Positions 34,001-46,520 of a stretch of 64,000 nt of DNA are shown here, piece after piece (within the stretch, counting starts at the first letter, position 1; every line of letters begins with the position of its first letter). Origin of the DNA: Auanema rhodensis (taxonomy: Eukaryota; Nematoda; Chromadorea; Rhabditida; Rhabditidae); NCBI GenBank assembly GCA_964057225.1, contig OZ059894.1:17948476-18012475 (forward strand). Reading direction: 5' to 3'. The notes below the pieces were generated by a model. That model worked only from the letters and a program-made list of their open reading frames with translations. It made no database searches and was not told where the DNA came from. A program made the translations under genes and the position numbers.

Positions 34001-36042
34001 GTTATATTATCCTATCCTTTTAGTCATTTTATCGTCCTCTTTCAAACATAAAGTGTCTTTTTGTCGTTTGTTTTGTGACAAAAGTCATGCTGAATCGTAC
34101 TTCTTTTGTTTTGTAACTATTCAAATTTGTTTACATGTTGCTATTTCCACCGTTTTCTATTCGATGCCCTGCTTGCACTATGTTTACATTGCAGTCACCT
34201 TTGCTAGTATACACATAAATTTGCTGAACGAAGAACCCTAAAACAATTATGGTGATATCAATGCTTTCATATACTAATATCATGTTCATATGCGCATACA
34301 TATATATATATATATATATTTCTCTTTATATCCCACTCAGTCGTTTTCTCTAATATTTAGAACACCTTTCTTATAAAAAGAAAGAGAAATTTCCTCAAAT
34401 GGAGAAATAATGATCCATGGCTTGTACTATCACTTGAATATTCAGGCTAAAATCACTTTCACTTCTCATCCTCAGCATACACCTGTGCACTTCCACATTT
34501 TAAAAAATCTTCTTCTGTTTTCCTTTTCACTTGTTCGTCTTTTTTCTTCTTTTCGCTACGCTTTCATTTTCATCATAACTGCTCTATGTAATTCATCTGC
34601 AGCCGGCTGTTCGCCTATACAAGTCGATCTTTCCCTTTTGCTTTCTGTGCCTACCACCCTCTGACCTCTTTTTGGAGCCTTCTCTCACAATCTCTCAATT
34701 TAATCTACTATCTAGTCTAGCCTTCTGCTCTTTGAATATTTGAATAGACCCTTGACACTGTCAATTTCCTCTGCTTGTTCGTTACTATTCCATATACATA
34801 CTCCAAATTCTGCCTGGTAATTATATTTTTCCTTTTCCTACCGATCTGGCAATTAGTCAATTGTACCAAATCCACATGGCTCCTATTTTTGAAAATTTTT
34901 CGAATAAATGCCAAAGCGTTACACTCATGTATTCATTTTTTCTTCACTGTATCCTTCATTTCTTGTCGTAACTATCAATATTGTTGAATGAAATCATTAT
35001 TTCTGTTGTGAAATTCTAAAAGAATCTGTTTTCTGATTCTTAATTGCTATGTTACTGTGAACAAAGTGAATTTTTGTTAAATGTACGTTAAGATTTTCAA
35101 AATTCTTATTCACAAACTTACCATCGAATAACCTTTGCATACTGACTTTGATACCAACGTGGTCATCATCCAACCTTTTCCAAGGCAGAAATCCACTATT
35201 TTCTTTTGATACTCATTGCCTCCAACCTTTTATATATGAAATTCAAATATTCATATATAATATATATTTGTCAAAAATTATTGTATTCATATCTATTTCC
35301 GGAATGAACTATTCATAATGTCTTTGTTTCATATCAATTTCTTAGTATAGACAGCTAGTATATTGGTTCTTTCATCATGAGCTTCCGAACAGAAAGTCAT
35401 TCATTCGCAACTTTCGAATTTGTTTATGATAACGTTTCATTTGTACCTTATCAATCTTTGATTTCTTACTGCTATAGCATGTTATACTGTTTGAAAATTA
35501 CCTTGAAAATTCTTCCAGAGGTGTTACTTTTTTTATTTCCACACCCATTTTTTCCTTCGTTAGCTTTACTTTAATTTACGACATGCTTTTCAAGGTTTTC
35601 AAAATTCGAACGATCTCGTCTGTCCTTGGTGGTTTTTTTCACTTTTGACTGCTCTCATCTGGTCTGTGGCCTCGTTTCTCTTTCTTTACCTCAGAAAAAA
35701 CGAATTGCTAACCTAAGTCTTTTTGTGTGGCACGTTCAAATAGTTCTTTTGTCGGCTCAGCTATTCAAATGTGTCATATTGTATTGACCATATTTGTTTA
35801 TTACAGTTTTGTTTTATCATATATGAATAGGAGTAATTTCCCATGACCTCAACTCTTAGTTTTTCGAAGCTATCCAATATTTTGACATTATAATATATTA
35901 TTATAGATTAATATCTTGATCACCAAAAGTTTTATATTTCTCCAAATTCACCTATTTCTTTTAGATTATCTCCAAATATATATATACAACATCATAAACT
36001 CAAATTCTTATACGAAGATTCTTATGCTTTTGCTATAACATA

Positions 36043-36063
36043 AGCTAGCTAGCTAGCTATCTA
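36043..36063. repeat. (AGCT)n microsatellite
   Basis: Four to five self-complementary AGCT tandem units, ending in GCTATCTAG. Simple sequence. Confidence 0.8.
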
Positions 36064-39000
36064 GTAATACTATTTTCAAATTATGGCTCTAAATCTTCAT
36101 CATGGCAATTGCTCTTGTTTTTATTCCATCTGAATAATCGTAGGCTATGCTTGTGTCATGAATCGTATCCTCGTTCACTCTTCTTATGACAACCCTCATT
36201 TATGCAAATGAGAAGGTTCAAAACCGAAACTGGTTTTCAGTTCAAGTGAAAGAAACTGGATTGCGGTTTTCTTTCGCTTTTAGCACTTTTTTGATTATGC
36301 CATCCTATCATCGTCTTCAAATTTTTGAAATTTCCTCTTCAGATCATCTTTCATACACATATAGTCGGTTTCTATTTAATTTTTCTCAAAAAAGTTGTTC
36401 ATTATTCATTAAAGTGATTTATGCTGAAAACCGATTTTACAGTCTATTAATAACATCTGGTTGACATGTTTTGCATTTATACTCGTCGCCGTCCTTTCGG
36501 TATAGTTTCGTCTATCATCAAAAGTCCTTCTAAACTACAGTTGTATAGATTTTTGCTTGATATATTATCATTGAATATATCGCATTGAGCGTCGACCTCT
36601 TGCCAATAACCTTTCCTTCTCTCAACGTCTTTTTCAAATTTTTTCTGTCATTCTTCTAGTCACCTTACTGGTCCTCCTCATTCACACATCCTTGTCGTCT
36701 TTGCCATCTTCTAGATTCAGAAGAGCAGGCTAAATAATAGCTGAGTCTGATGATAGCAAATGCTATATTCAAATAGAAAGGGTGTCTGATGCGGTATTGT
36801 AATCGTGGGAAGTATGGCTGACTATTGCATCTTTCTGTGAGTAAGATTTTTTTTCTCATTTTTGTCTCTAATCATAATGCTTTGCGCTGTATGTACCGAA
36901 TTAGTGACATACATATGTGAGAGAATGTTCAATAAAAAAGCTTTTATCTTCAAATCTTTTTTTTGAGAGAGAGACAGGACAATATTTCATTTAGTTAGTT
37001 CTTCTTTCCCTTTCTCTAGATATATTCTTTATCCCGGTAACTTTAAAGTATTGAGCAACAATTCATCTCATGCTATGTCATCTTAGTATATTCCAAAAAA
37101 TAGTTTATAACCAATGTTTATTACTTGACCTTTTTTTCACACTCAAGGTTATGTAGTCGGCTTCTTTTTTCTTCTTTTGAGTTTATTTCCTAAACCCATT
37201 GGTAATTACCTTAGTGATCAGCAGTTCTGCTCGACGTATAACTCTTCCCATTAGTATTCTTGTTGTTTTGATTTGTATTTTAGACCATTTTAGACCATTT
37301 TTAATCTATTCTATTTATTTAGAAAACTAAAACAGTTTGTATGTGCTAAATATAAGACTCTAACATATTTCTTTGATGCCGTATGTGACCTCTCTATTGC
37401 AGATCAATGATGAAAAAGCCGTCTGTCTTATACCCAGTTGCCCTATTTTGAGCTTGCAGAGCATATCCTATATTTTTCTCTGTCACTACCAACTGTTTTC
37501 CAGATTCTCATCTTTTATATACTATCTAGTAGCATCCTCAACGATTAATGCAGCTTTGATGACGCAATCTGTCGACACATGCTCTATATTTGAATCCACC
37601 GAATGGTCCGTGAACCATGTGCTCTTTCCTCATCTATATTCTGCTTTTACTCACGCAATATATACTTCGCAATACTTAATTTGAACAATTTCTGCCATCA
37701 TGTTGTCAATAACCGATTGTTCAATGCAATAACTAACAATCATTTTACCAAAGAGTTTCTAACTTATTTTTTTCTGACTCTGCCACTTTTTTCTATTTTT
37801 TTTCACAGCTATCCGATAGCTAGTCATTCAGGTCATTGTGCCCCAAAATTTGAAATGACACGCAATACTCAGCTGACTGTCTTTAGATGTAATTGACCAA
37901 CGGTTTTAGTATTGCTTAACTCTTCACATTTCAAAAATGACCTTTACTAGGCTCTTTCTTCACCAACTTCATATGAGTTATACGTTCGTATTGCGTGCTA
38001 CTATGACAATCCTTGACCGTATTACCGATTAACTCTCCTCTTCTGAAAAGTCACAATATCTTGACCTCTGTTTCAAATTGTGGCTGTCGCCATATACAAT
38101 CCCTTTTTTGAACCCATTCAATGTGAAAACTTATTCAATAAGATTTGGAAACCCTCTATCTAGTACAGTGATCATGTTCACACCCTAAAGAGTAATCCGT
38201 GCTGATGCATAGATGTATTTTCATTTCAAAAACTAAAGCTGTGCCATACGGTTGCATTCCAATTTTCATTTCTTTCTTTTCCTACCCTTCTTCTTCTTAT
38301 CATACTTCTGGTTCACATTTTAGGACACAACAGAAACGATTATTCGATATGAGTAAGAGTATGTAACATACTCTTTGACAATATACCGCATTACACCTTT
38401 TACAATTTTTGTAGACCAGAGGTTTACCAGACATTACTGTCCAGAATTATTTTGAGCTAGTATTTACCACAATTATTGACTCTTCAATGAACTTATTCAT
38501 AACAAATAGTTCATATTATCTTATATTTTATGATTGATCTAATCGTCAACTATACATCACTTTAGTTTATCTTTTTTTTGATTTCACTATTATTTTTTAT
38601 AATTCATCACATTAATACAAATGCTAAGATTGAAAGCGAATTTTGAATTTCAAGGTCGAATAGAACCCTGTAAAGAGCATGACATTGCTTGTTCTGCGTG
38701 CCGGTTCAAAATGCTGCTTAGGAATTAGGCGCATAGGGTTATTGTGCCAGGTGTTCGTCATGTTACTGCTTCTTTTTCTTTTTTAATGCCCGACTGTTAG
38801 ATTTCTATAGTAGGCTAAAAACAAAAAAAAACGAAGCATAATTATTAATTTACAAGATACGATGTATAGTTTCCTTTATAGCGTTCAATCTTTTATTTAA
38901 AAATTGGATATGGTATTGTCATACTCGTACAACATACGACTCAAAGTTTGTCATTTCCTTTAGATCAAGATATATAAGAATTATTGTAATTTTTCTTCAT

Positions 39001-40751
39001 GTATTGTTATTTATACTTTCAATACAACTATTCATCTAACTCTATTTCCGGAAAATATTTGATAATCTCTCATACTCGCTATTGTAATATCAAACGTTTT
39101 TATTCTAAAACTCCTTTTCAACATTTTTCCAGCTCACAGCACAATCTGGAAACTTTCTTTTTAAAATGTACTATTTATATTCTCTTGTATTATGTGTTAT
39201 GTGAAGAAGATATCGCTATGACTTTCTCTGTGGGACCTCGTCTGCTTAGCAGAATTCCCCCTTTCTCTTTTTTTCTGTCATATCTCGTCCTCATTCAAAT
39301 ACTATGAGCCATTATTACGCTGTGACGAGGTCATATCTGGGGTCACCGACAGAAAGAAAGATTCTTGCGGTCGATGAGGTTGAGCAAGATTAGAAATAGC
39401 TTCTGAAAAGTGAGAGAGAACAAGAAGACATAGAGTAAAGAACCGTAATTAGGACTAAAGAAAAGAAGGTGCCAGAAGAAGAAGGAGAAGAAGAGAAAGG
39501 CTATGTGATCTGAGAGTGGAATTAGGTTAAAGAGGATATATCGAACAGCTTTAGATATATGTTGTCTGTAAACGATTATTTGAAATACATCATTGGAAGC
39601 TTATGATATATATTTCCAGTAAATACCAGATACATCTAATCGCTAGAGCACAACTGTTCAGGACTATCGTATCGGTATTTTCAAAGATAAGATTGGTTTT
39701 TATTTTTGATAAGATTTTCTAAAAGATTTTTTGAGAGAAATGGAACGACGTTCACACTATAGTTACGAAGTATTGTACAATACAACGTTTTCTATTTATA
39801 TAAGTATATATTAATAATATTTTTATTCACACAACATCTGCTTCTTTTGTCTTATAAAGTGATTGAGATTGCTTTTTAACAGGTGGTCACAACATATTTG
39901 CCTCATAAGTTCAAAACTTTTTCAATAGTTTAAATTAATGTATCTTTGAATAAACATAACAAGAACAATTATACAAACATAACTATATGTTCTTATGCTT
40001 TAATTTGTTTTATTATCTCTATCAATATACAAATCCCAAAAATTTTCTCTTCACAAATTTAAATTCGAAAACAAACAACCCGCAAGAGGTATTTTGCACG
40101 CAACATATTGTCTTATATGGTCCGATCATGAAAGTTACGCAACAATGTTTCTTTCTATCCTTTCATACCATAATAGTATTTTCAATATTATCCATTCCCA
40201 TAACATAAACTTCGAAATAGTGTTCATACCAGGTTTTGAGGAAATGGTTTTCCGCTTGATCTTCTTCTTATTATTCGGCTAAATACATTTTTCTTTAGTG
40301 TTACCGTTCGTTACTACTGACATACTTCCTATTTGAATTGGCCTTATTTGCCAATGTATCTTCAGACAAGTCAAATCTATTTGCTTAGACATTTTTTTTT
40401 ATTTCAGCCTTAATACATAGTGAAAACAAATGCAGTACCATCCATGCAGACCTAGATTTAACTATTCGCATATATAACTGAATAACGATTAATTCTCATT
40501 AATTCAATTGTTACTTTAGATTTTTTTGAATTAGCTCTTATTATTGTTGTGCTCTATTCTTTGGTTAACTAGCACTTCATGACAAGTCTCTCTTCATTCT
40601 GATCAGAATAGATGATGAACATATCTCCCTCTCTGTCTGACCAATACCATTTCTTAACGAATTGTTCGAAATTAAGCAGCTGCTCTGTTTCTAGGTCTAT
40701 CCACTTGGTATCTTCTTTTTCTATCATAACCCTTTTCATAGCCTTAATATA

Positions 40752-40793
40752 AATCTCTCTCTCTCTTTCTCTATCTCTCTCTCTCCCTCTCTC
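40752..40793. repeat. CT-rich microsatellite tract
   Basis: Imperfect (CT)n with TTT and TAT interruptions; a similar but less pure tract lies at 42,376-42,430. Confidence 0.75.
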
Positions 40794-42725
40794 GTATTTT
40801 GCTTCTGTATCGTTCTGATGTGCTGAGCACCTTGCGATGTATTACATAACTGCTCTGCTTGGACAATGATTCAGCACAAAATATATTATTCTTATCAATA
40901 TTATAACATTCTTAATATTTAATTTTTAATTTTTAATTTTGAAATTGTATATCTTATTGGAGTACAGATTGATTTCAAAACATATGCTTAAACTTTTTTC
41001 AACATTCTCACTAGAATATGGTTCATTTCGATAAAAACGAAAAGCTGAAACATTACAGTTCTGCGGTCACTGCTCTTCAATGACATTCACGTTTTTCATT
41101 AAAGCCGAACTCTATAGCAATTCATCTTAGTCACTTTGGACAGATATGAAAGGACTGTCTTAGCAAGTTGACTTTAACCACTGCATTTGGCTTTCAAATT
41201 GTACCGTATATATCATACAATGCCATCTTTTAACCCCAATATGATAGGGATGTTGCATATGAAATTACTACAGTCTCTAGTATTATCTATATACCATTCC
41301 AATAATTCAATTTGTTATAGTTCAAATGTCCGAATCCCTTAAATGGCATAATGAATGAGATGTGAATACCAGAAGATAGAGACAAATAATGGTAACCTAG
41401 TCCACTCTTTTCCTCGTCATCTCTCTTTTCTTTTTTTATTCTCTCGTTTCTCTTCATTTAAATATGTATTCTTTCGCCCTTTAACGTCATTCACCCAGTT
41501 CTAGTGCGATGGCACGCAACACAGCTGCCGACCACATTTGAATGAGCATCACCGTAACCCGCATTCGGACCGGTGCTTTCTAAGCTATTCATCTGGGGAC
41601 AAGGCTGGGACACCAGTGTGACCCCATTGTAGTTACTCGTTAACTATATCTTCAACACGAATTGTACTCATTCATCAGAAATTGTCTCTATTAGAATCAT
41701 TCACATTTTGAAAATATTCTTCGAGCTATCTCGGCCGCTTTAATTGTTTCCTGTTTTTCTTTTGCCCTTGTTTCCTTTAAATTTTATAAAATTTTAATTA
41801 GAAATAAATACAAGTCTGTCTTTTTATACACCAATTTCCAGTTTCTTTTAAAATCTACTTCTAACTTTTACTTCTATGTACCTGAACCAAAATGCTCTAT
41901 GTATCAGCGTTTTCTTGTTAAGTTTCGAGTAGTTTTTCTTTTTCTTTGCTTACGCAAGAGGTCCGTAAAAGTTTTTGAGAGATCTAGAAGTCTACCTGGC
42001 TTATACTTAGTTGTGTCAGTGGTAGCCTACTTGCTTACCGCTATGGCCTAGTCTATAAACTACTATATGCTCAATTAGTCGGTAGCTCTCTTAAGACGGT
42101 AACTCAAAACTATATTACCTTTCTAGGTCGACTTACATGTGTTTGCACAAAACGACGATCTTTCGTTAGAATAGTCTATTAGTAAGTGTGGAAATTACTC
42201 AATATCCTTATTATTCTTTTTTTTCAAAAATTTTCTGTTTTTCTTCCAGTATTTTGAATCCTTCATATTCTAATAAGAGTACTTCTTGACAACGAATATA
42301 ACATAATCATATACATTAATCGATTGAAAGAGATGAATATTTTATTGTTTTTTTGTTTCAATAACGCTTTTGACAATCTCTCTCTTTCTTTCTTTCTATC
42401 TCTCTATCTCTCGTTTTTTCTCTTTCTTTCTGCTTATTTTTTGAATCTTCTATTTAATTATAATTATTCCATCCGTTTCTTTACGTAAGCATTAGCTTCC
42501 TTATATTTTTTGTCAATATAATATCTCTTACTCTACTCAACTGCATATGATGTTATGCTCGAGTGTTCTTAGGTCGCGGTCATGTCGCTGAGTGATCAGC
42601 GATATTTTTCTTGTAATTTCGTTTTTTTTTCTTCATTTGAATTGAACTATTTCATATTATTTCTTTTTATTTTATTTCTTTCAGGTATTATTCTTCTGTT
42701 TGTAATAAAAATAATATAAGTAGAG

Positions 42726-45700
42726 ATGTACAACCTTAACGCTTCATCTAATAACTATCAAATACAACACAAACCAAGTAAGTTTTTGTAAATTTTCATA
42801 TTTTTATAAGAAATATTTGTTATTTTTTATAAAAAGCATCATAGTTATACCAAAAAACGTTGGATAACTTGAAAGATTTATGCAAAATACACGATATGTA
42901 ATCTAATTTGGTACCATTTTCTATATTTGACTTTATTATTTATTTATTTTGATTGCGTCTTAGATTGAAATACCTTATTTACTATGTCATATATGAAATG
43001 AAAATCCTATAGCTAGTGTCGAGATGAGAGATTGTATGAAAAAAGAGAGAGTGGGAGAGGATAAATGTGAGGTAAGGAGATTATTTAGAAAGAAGTACTT
43101 AAACCCAAAAAATTATGCAACTTATGACATGGTGTCTATTTACTTAAAACTGAAATAAAATCATTTTAACGTTCGAGTAGTAGTTTAAATTTTTCTATCC
43201 ATTTCTTATCGCTTCAATTCATCCAAGGCTGTCAGAGGTCGTCTTCACTGCAATTCACTCACTTCTAACCAACTTTCTCCGTTAAACGACTTCCATTGAC
43301 CATAGACAATTTCATCGCGAACATATTTGAATTAAGGTTCAAGAGAATGAAAACTACAGTATTAAATTAGGAAAATATGGAAAAGTTAATAGCTCTTCAT
43401 CTTTTTTTGTTTGTTTCTAAAGAAAAAGGTTGTTTAATATGCTAGTAGGGTAGGAATATAGTTCAGAGAGCTTAGTAAGCGGGATTCTTTTGATCATAGC
43501 CAATTATCTTTCTGTCATACTGATTTTGGAGAGAAAAACAGTTAATGAGTTGTTTACCTGTTAGATGTAACATCTGCTTCATCCATACCTATATTGTTTA
43601 CAGCAATTACCAACAAAACTGAATGTTTCTCATAAATGCTTGCTCTTTTTTTTCTGAATTTTGGTTAATCGATGTTAATCAACTTTTTAAGCTCAAACTT
43701 ATATTTACTTACAAACCAAAAAATATATAAATAGTTATAATTATACAATTGAAGCAATATGTTCAGTATTATTAATTTTTAGCGTTATTATTGAGATATG
43801 TCGCTATTTTCAAAGACAAAATACTTGATCTACCGGAATTATTTACAGTTTTTCCCAAAGCCTTAGAGCTAAACTGAAGTCATAAAAGTGACACCAACAG
43901 CCATTTTCTTGACCAAATGGTTATTATATTATAAACAGACTTTTATTGTGATGAACAACTGATTGTCTTCTCAGTTTTCATTTGTTATACAACTTCGACC
44001 TATAGCCAAGATGTTCACCAACCTGATCCTTATCAAATTCATTAGAATAACTATTTACTTCATATTACTTCTATTTCTTTGTAGTATCATTTTCAAAAAT
44101 ATACTCTAGTACTCATTCTATGCTTAGAATGCAGAAACGTTTCTTATCTAAAGTAGTATCGTCTGAAAGCCATCAATGATTTTTCACGGTAATGCTCTTA
44201 GATGACCTTCCAAACCTTTTGTGTTGAATCACTCATTTCACGCCTTTCCTAAGAAAATACTCTAGTAAAGAAAGAAGAACATTTATTTTTAGTTTAAAAT
44301 TTCAAATGAATTTAAATTCTTCATATCATTCGCCATTTTACGTGTTTTACGTGAAGATGGGATGCTATTTGACTATTTTCATGCTGGGAAAACGGTTGCT
44401 TTCTGTTTCTACATTAAGAACATATCTCTATATGTATCTATATATCTATATATTTATATGTATATAGATAGATTGATTGGTTCTTAATTACTCTCTGCTT
44501 TCTTTAAATATTGTATTTTGCTTGTAGCATATTCAGTATTACAGTGGTCACTATTGGCAACTATTTCTTACAAATAGAGCATTTCTCTCAATATTGTTGT
44601 GAATAAGTAAATGACAAGTTGCCAATGGCATACAGTGGGTCATTGCTGATGTGACGGAATGCCCCTTATAGCTCCTCCTCTAACACAAAGCTGATCTGAT
44701 CCATACTGAGGCTCTATTGCTATTTGTGGTACTTAAGCTTTTGGGGTCATCATGCTATGTGTCCCCACATGCCCCACCCACTTTCATATTTGGCCTGTCT
44801 TTCTTTGCCCATTGTTATGGGGTCGTTTCATTCTGTTGCGCCATTCCTGTGAGGTCAAACAGTGTACCCACCTGAATGTTGTTATGTTTCCAACAAACTA
44901 AATAATAACTGCTCTTTGTTTTTAAAACGAATAAGTTATTAACTAAATAATTTTACATAATTTTTTTCTATATTTATAAATTTAAATTTAATATATTAGC
45001 TTCATCATAATATTTTCAGGGGAAATGATTATGTGTCGTGAACAAAATGTATGTGACGAAGATTCTCGAGATTCTGGAATTTCTGAGATGGACTTCGAAA
45101 TGCCCACGTCGTTTTCAGATATTTTTAATAGTAAAGTAAGAGATATTACAAGCAAAGCAGTAACTATATTATCATAATTTAAGGATAAAACTATGGAAAT
45201 TGAACTTGATATTACTGAACGTCAGCTAGAAAAGACAACATTGTATAACAAGCGTGAGCGATTGGGCTTATCTGATATTACCAATAGGTATGGAAAGTTG
45301 TAAAATATTTTCATTTATTTCGATTGTTTGCAGCAATTTCGAATCTCCTAAGTGTAGAAAGAATTTTTCCAATTTTGCCAAACCTTTTGCTCGTGTTCAC
45401 ACATTTGGTCAATCGAGAAAAAGAATAAACGCTGATTCAGCTGTTGATGTTAAAAGAAATAAGCTGGATGACAATAATTCCAACAAGAGTCTCGTTGCAC
45501 ATCGCCGTAATAGCATGCCACGAACTCACTCATCATCCGTCTTAGAGCGTGGACAGTATGCTCATGTTGAAGACGAACTCCCCAAACCTCTTATTATTGT
45601 AAGTTATTATATATACAACATCTAGAGATAACTGTTTATTTTGCAGAATTACCATCTACCGCATTTAGCCGTAGACTCTCAAGCTTACCGTAGAATTCAT

Positions 45701-46520
45701 GCCTCAACCCTCTCTCAGGTCATGTCATCAATGTCAAATGAGGAGTTCAATGAGCGTTACATCTTGATTGATTGCCGATACCCATATGAATACGAAGGAG
45801 GTCATATTAAGGTAACACTTTTTTTTCAAATTTATAATATTCTACATTTAATTATAATATCATATATTTCATATATATTATAAAAACTATTTATAGAATG
45901 CTATCAATATCTTCAATCCTGATCGCTGTACTGAAGTTTTATACCCCAGCTCATCAACGGAAAAGAAGAGAATTCCCATTTTCTACTGCGAATATAGTCA
46001 AAAGCGTGGGCCATCCATGGCTCAATTCATTCGTGCTTTTGATAGAAAAAAGAATATGTTATCGTATCCTAAGCTTGATCATCAAGAAATGTATGTTCTA
46101 GACAAAGGATACAAACATTTCTATGAGTCTCACCATGACTCCCAGTATGCGGTTAGTTTTTCTTTTCTCGTTTGATTAATACTTTTTCCTCTCAATAAAA
46201 TGTAAATATCAATGTACTAATTCTATTTTTTTTTTCAGAAACTTTGCGAACCATGTAACTATACTACTATGGATGATACTAAATATGCACTAGAGTTGAA
46301 ACAATTTACATACCATAAGAAGGGCCCTGTTGGAGCAACTGGATGCCGAAAGGAATTGAGTAATGTACGATCTCGTCTTCGTCAGCATCATAATGGAGAT
46401 GATTCAAACACGCAAAAAACGTCACAACGTAAACTTTTCCAGCCTTGTGATACTATAAAGAATGTTGCCCATGCCCCTCTTGCAAAGCTTCCACCTATTC
46501 CAAATCCTCAATTTTCCTAA
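42726..46520 (+). CDS. CDC25-family dual-specificity phosphatase
   Basis: Seven exons: 42726-42777, 45020-45135, 45184-45287, 45334-45598, 45647-45811, 45897-46151, 46239-46520; 412 aa. CDC25 removes the inhibitory phosphates from cyclin-dependent kinases to start M phase. The C-terminal rhodanese-fold domain begins near residue 180 (TLSQVMSSM), carries the signature ILIDCRYPYEYEGGHI (~216-231) and the active-site loop YCEYSQKRG with nucleophile C265 and R271, then LDKGYKHFYESH and LCEPCNYTTMDD. The histidine that normally precedes the catalytic Cys (HCEFSSERG in other animals) is Tyr264. The N-terminal half is regulatory: HRRNSMPRTHSSS contains S151 in R-x-x-S-x-P context, the Chk1/14-3-3 site of animal CDC25s. 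Exon 1 joins in phase across a 2,242-nt intron and its 5'UTR starts after a TTTCAG at 42684; translation could alternatively start in exon 2 (ATG 45025). Confidence 0.95.
42778..45019 (+). other. First intron of CDC25, with a GC-richer block near its end
   Basis: AT-rich 2.2-kb intron. At about 44,640-44,890 the GC content rises, with several CCCC/GGGG groups (CCCCACATGCCCCACCCAC). This block lies just upstream of exon 2 and could be an enhancer or a second promoter. No nested gene was recognised. Confidence 0.5.

Larger units (their letters stand above)
31088..42725. other. 11.6-kb region without recognisable genes, pyrimidine-rich on the + strand
   Basis: No family was recognised on either strand. 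From roughly 33.7 kb to 42.7 kb the + strand is markedly rich in T and C and poor in G, the asymmetry typical of introns or outrons read from this strand. Within it, 39,310-39,545 is the opposite (purine-rich, with GAAGAAGAAGG). Small GC-rich or structured islands lie at 33,640-33,710 and 41,500-41,640. Simple repeats are TA at 34,302-34,319, AGCT at 36,043-36,063, and CT-rich tracts at 40,752-40,793 and 42,376-42,430. Several 25-40-codon frames look protein-like on the minus strand (near 31,560-31,660 and 33,030-33,350) but did not assemble into a convincing gene. Most of it may be the long 5' intron or outron of CDC25, or plain intergenic DNA. Confidence 0.4.
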
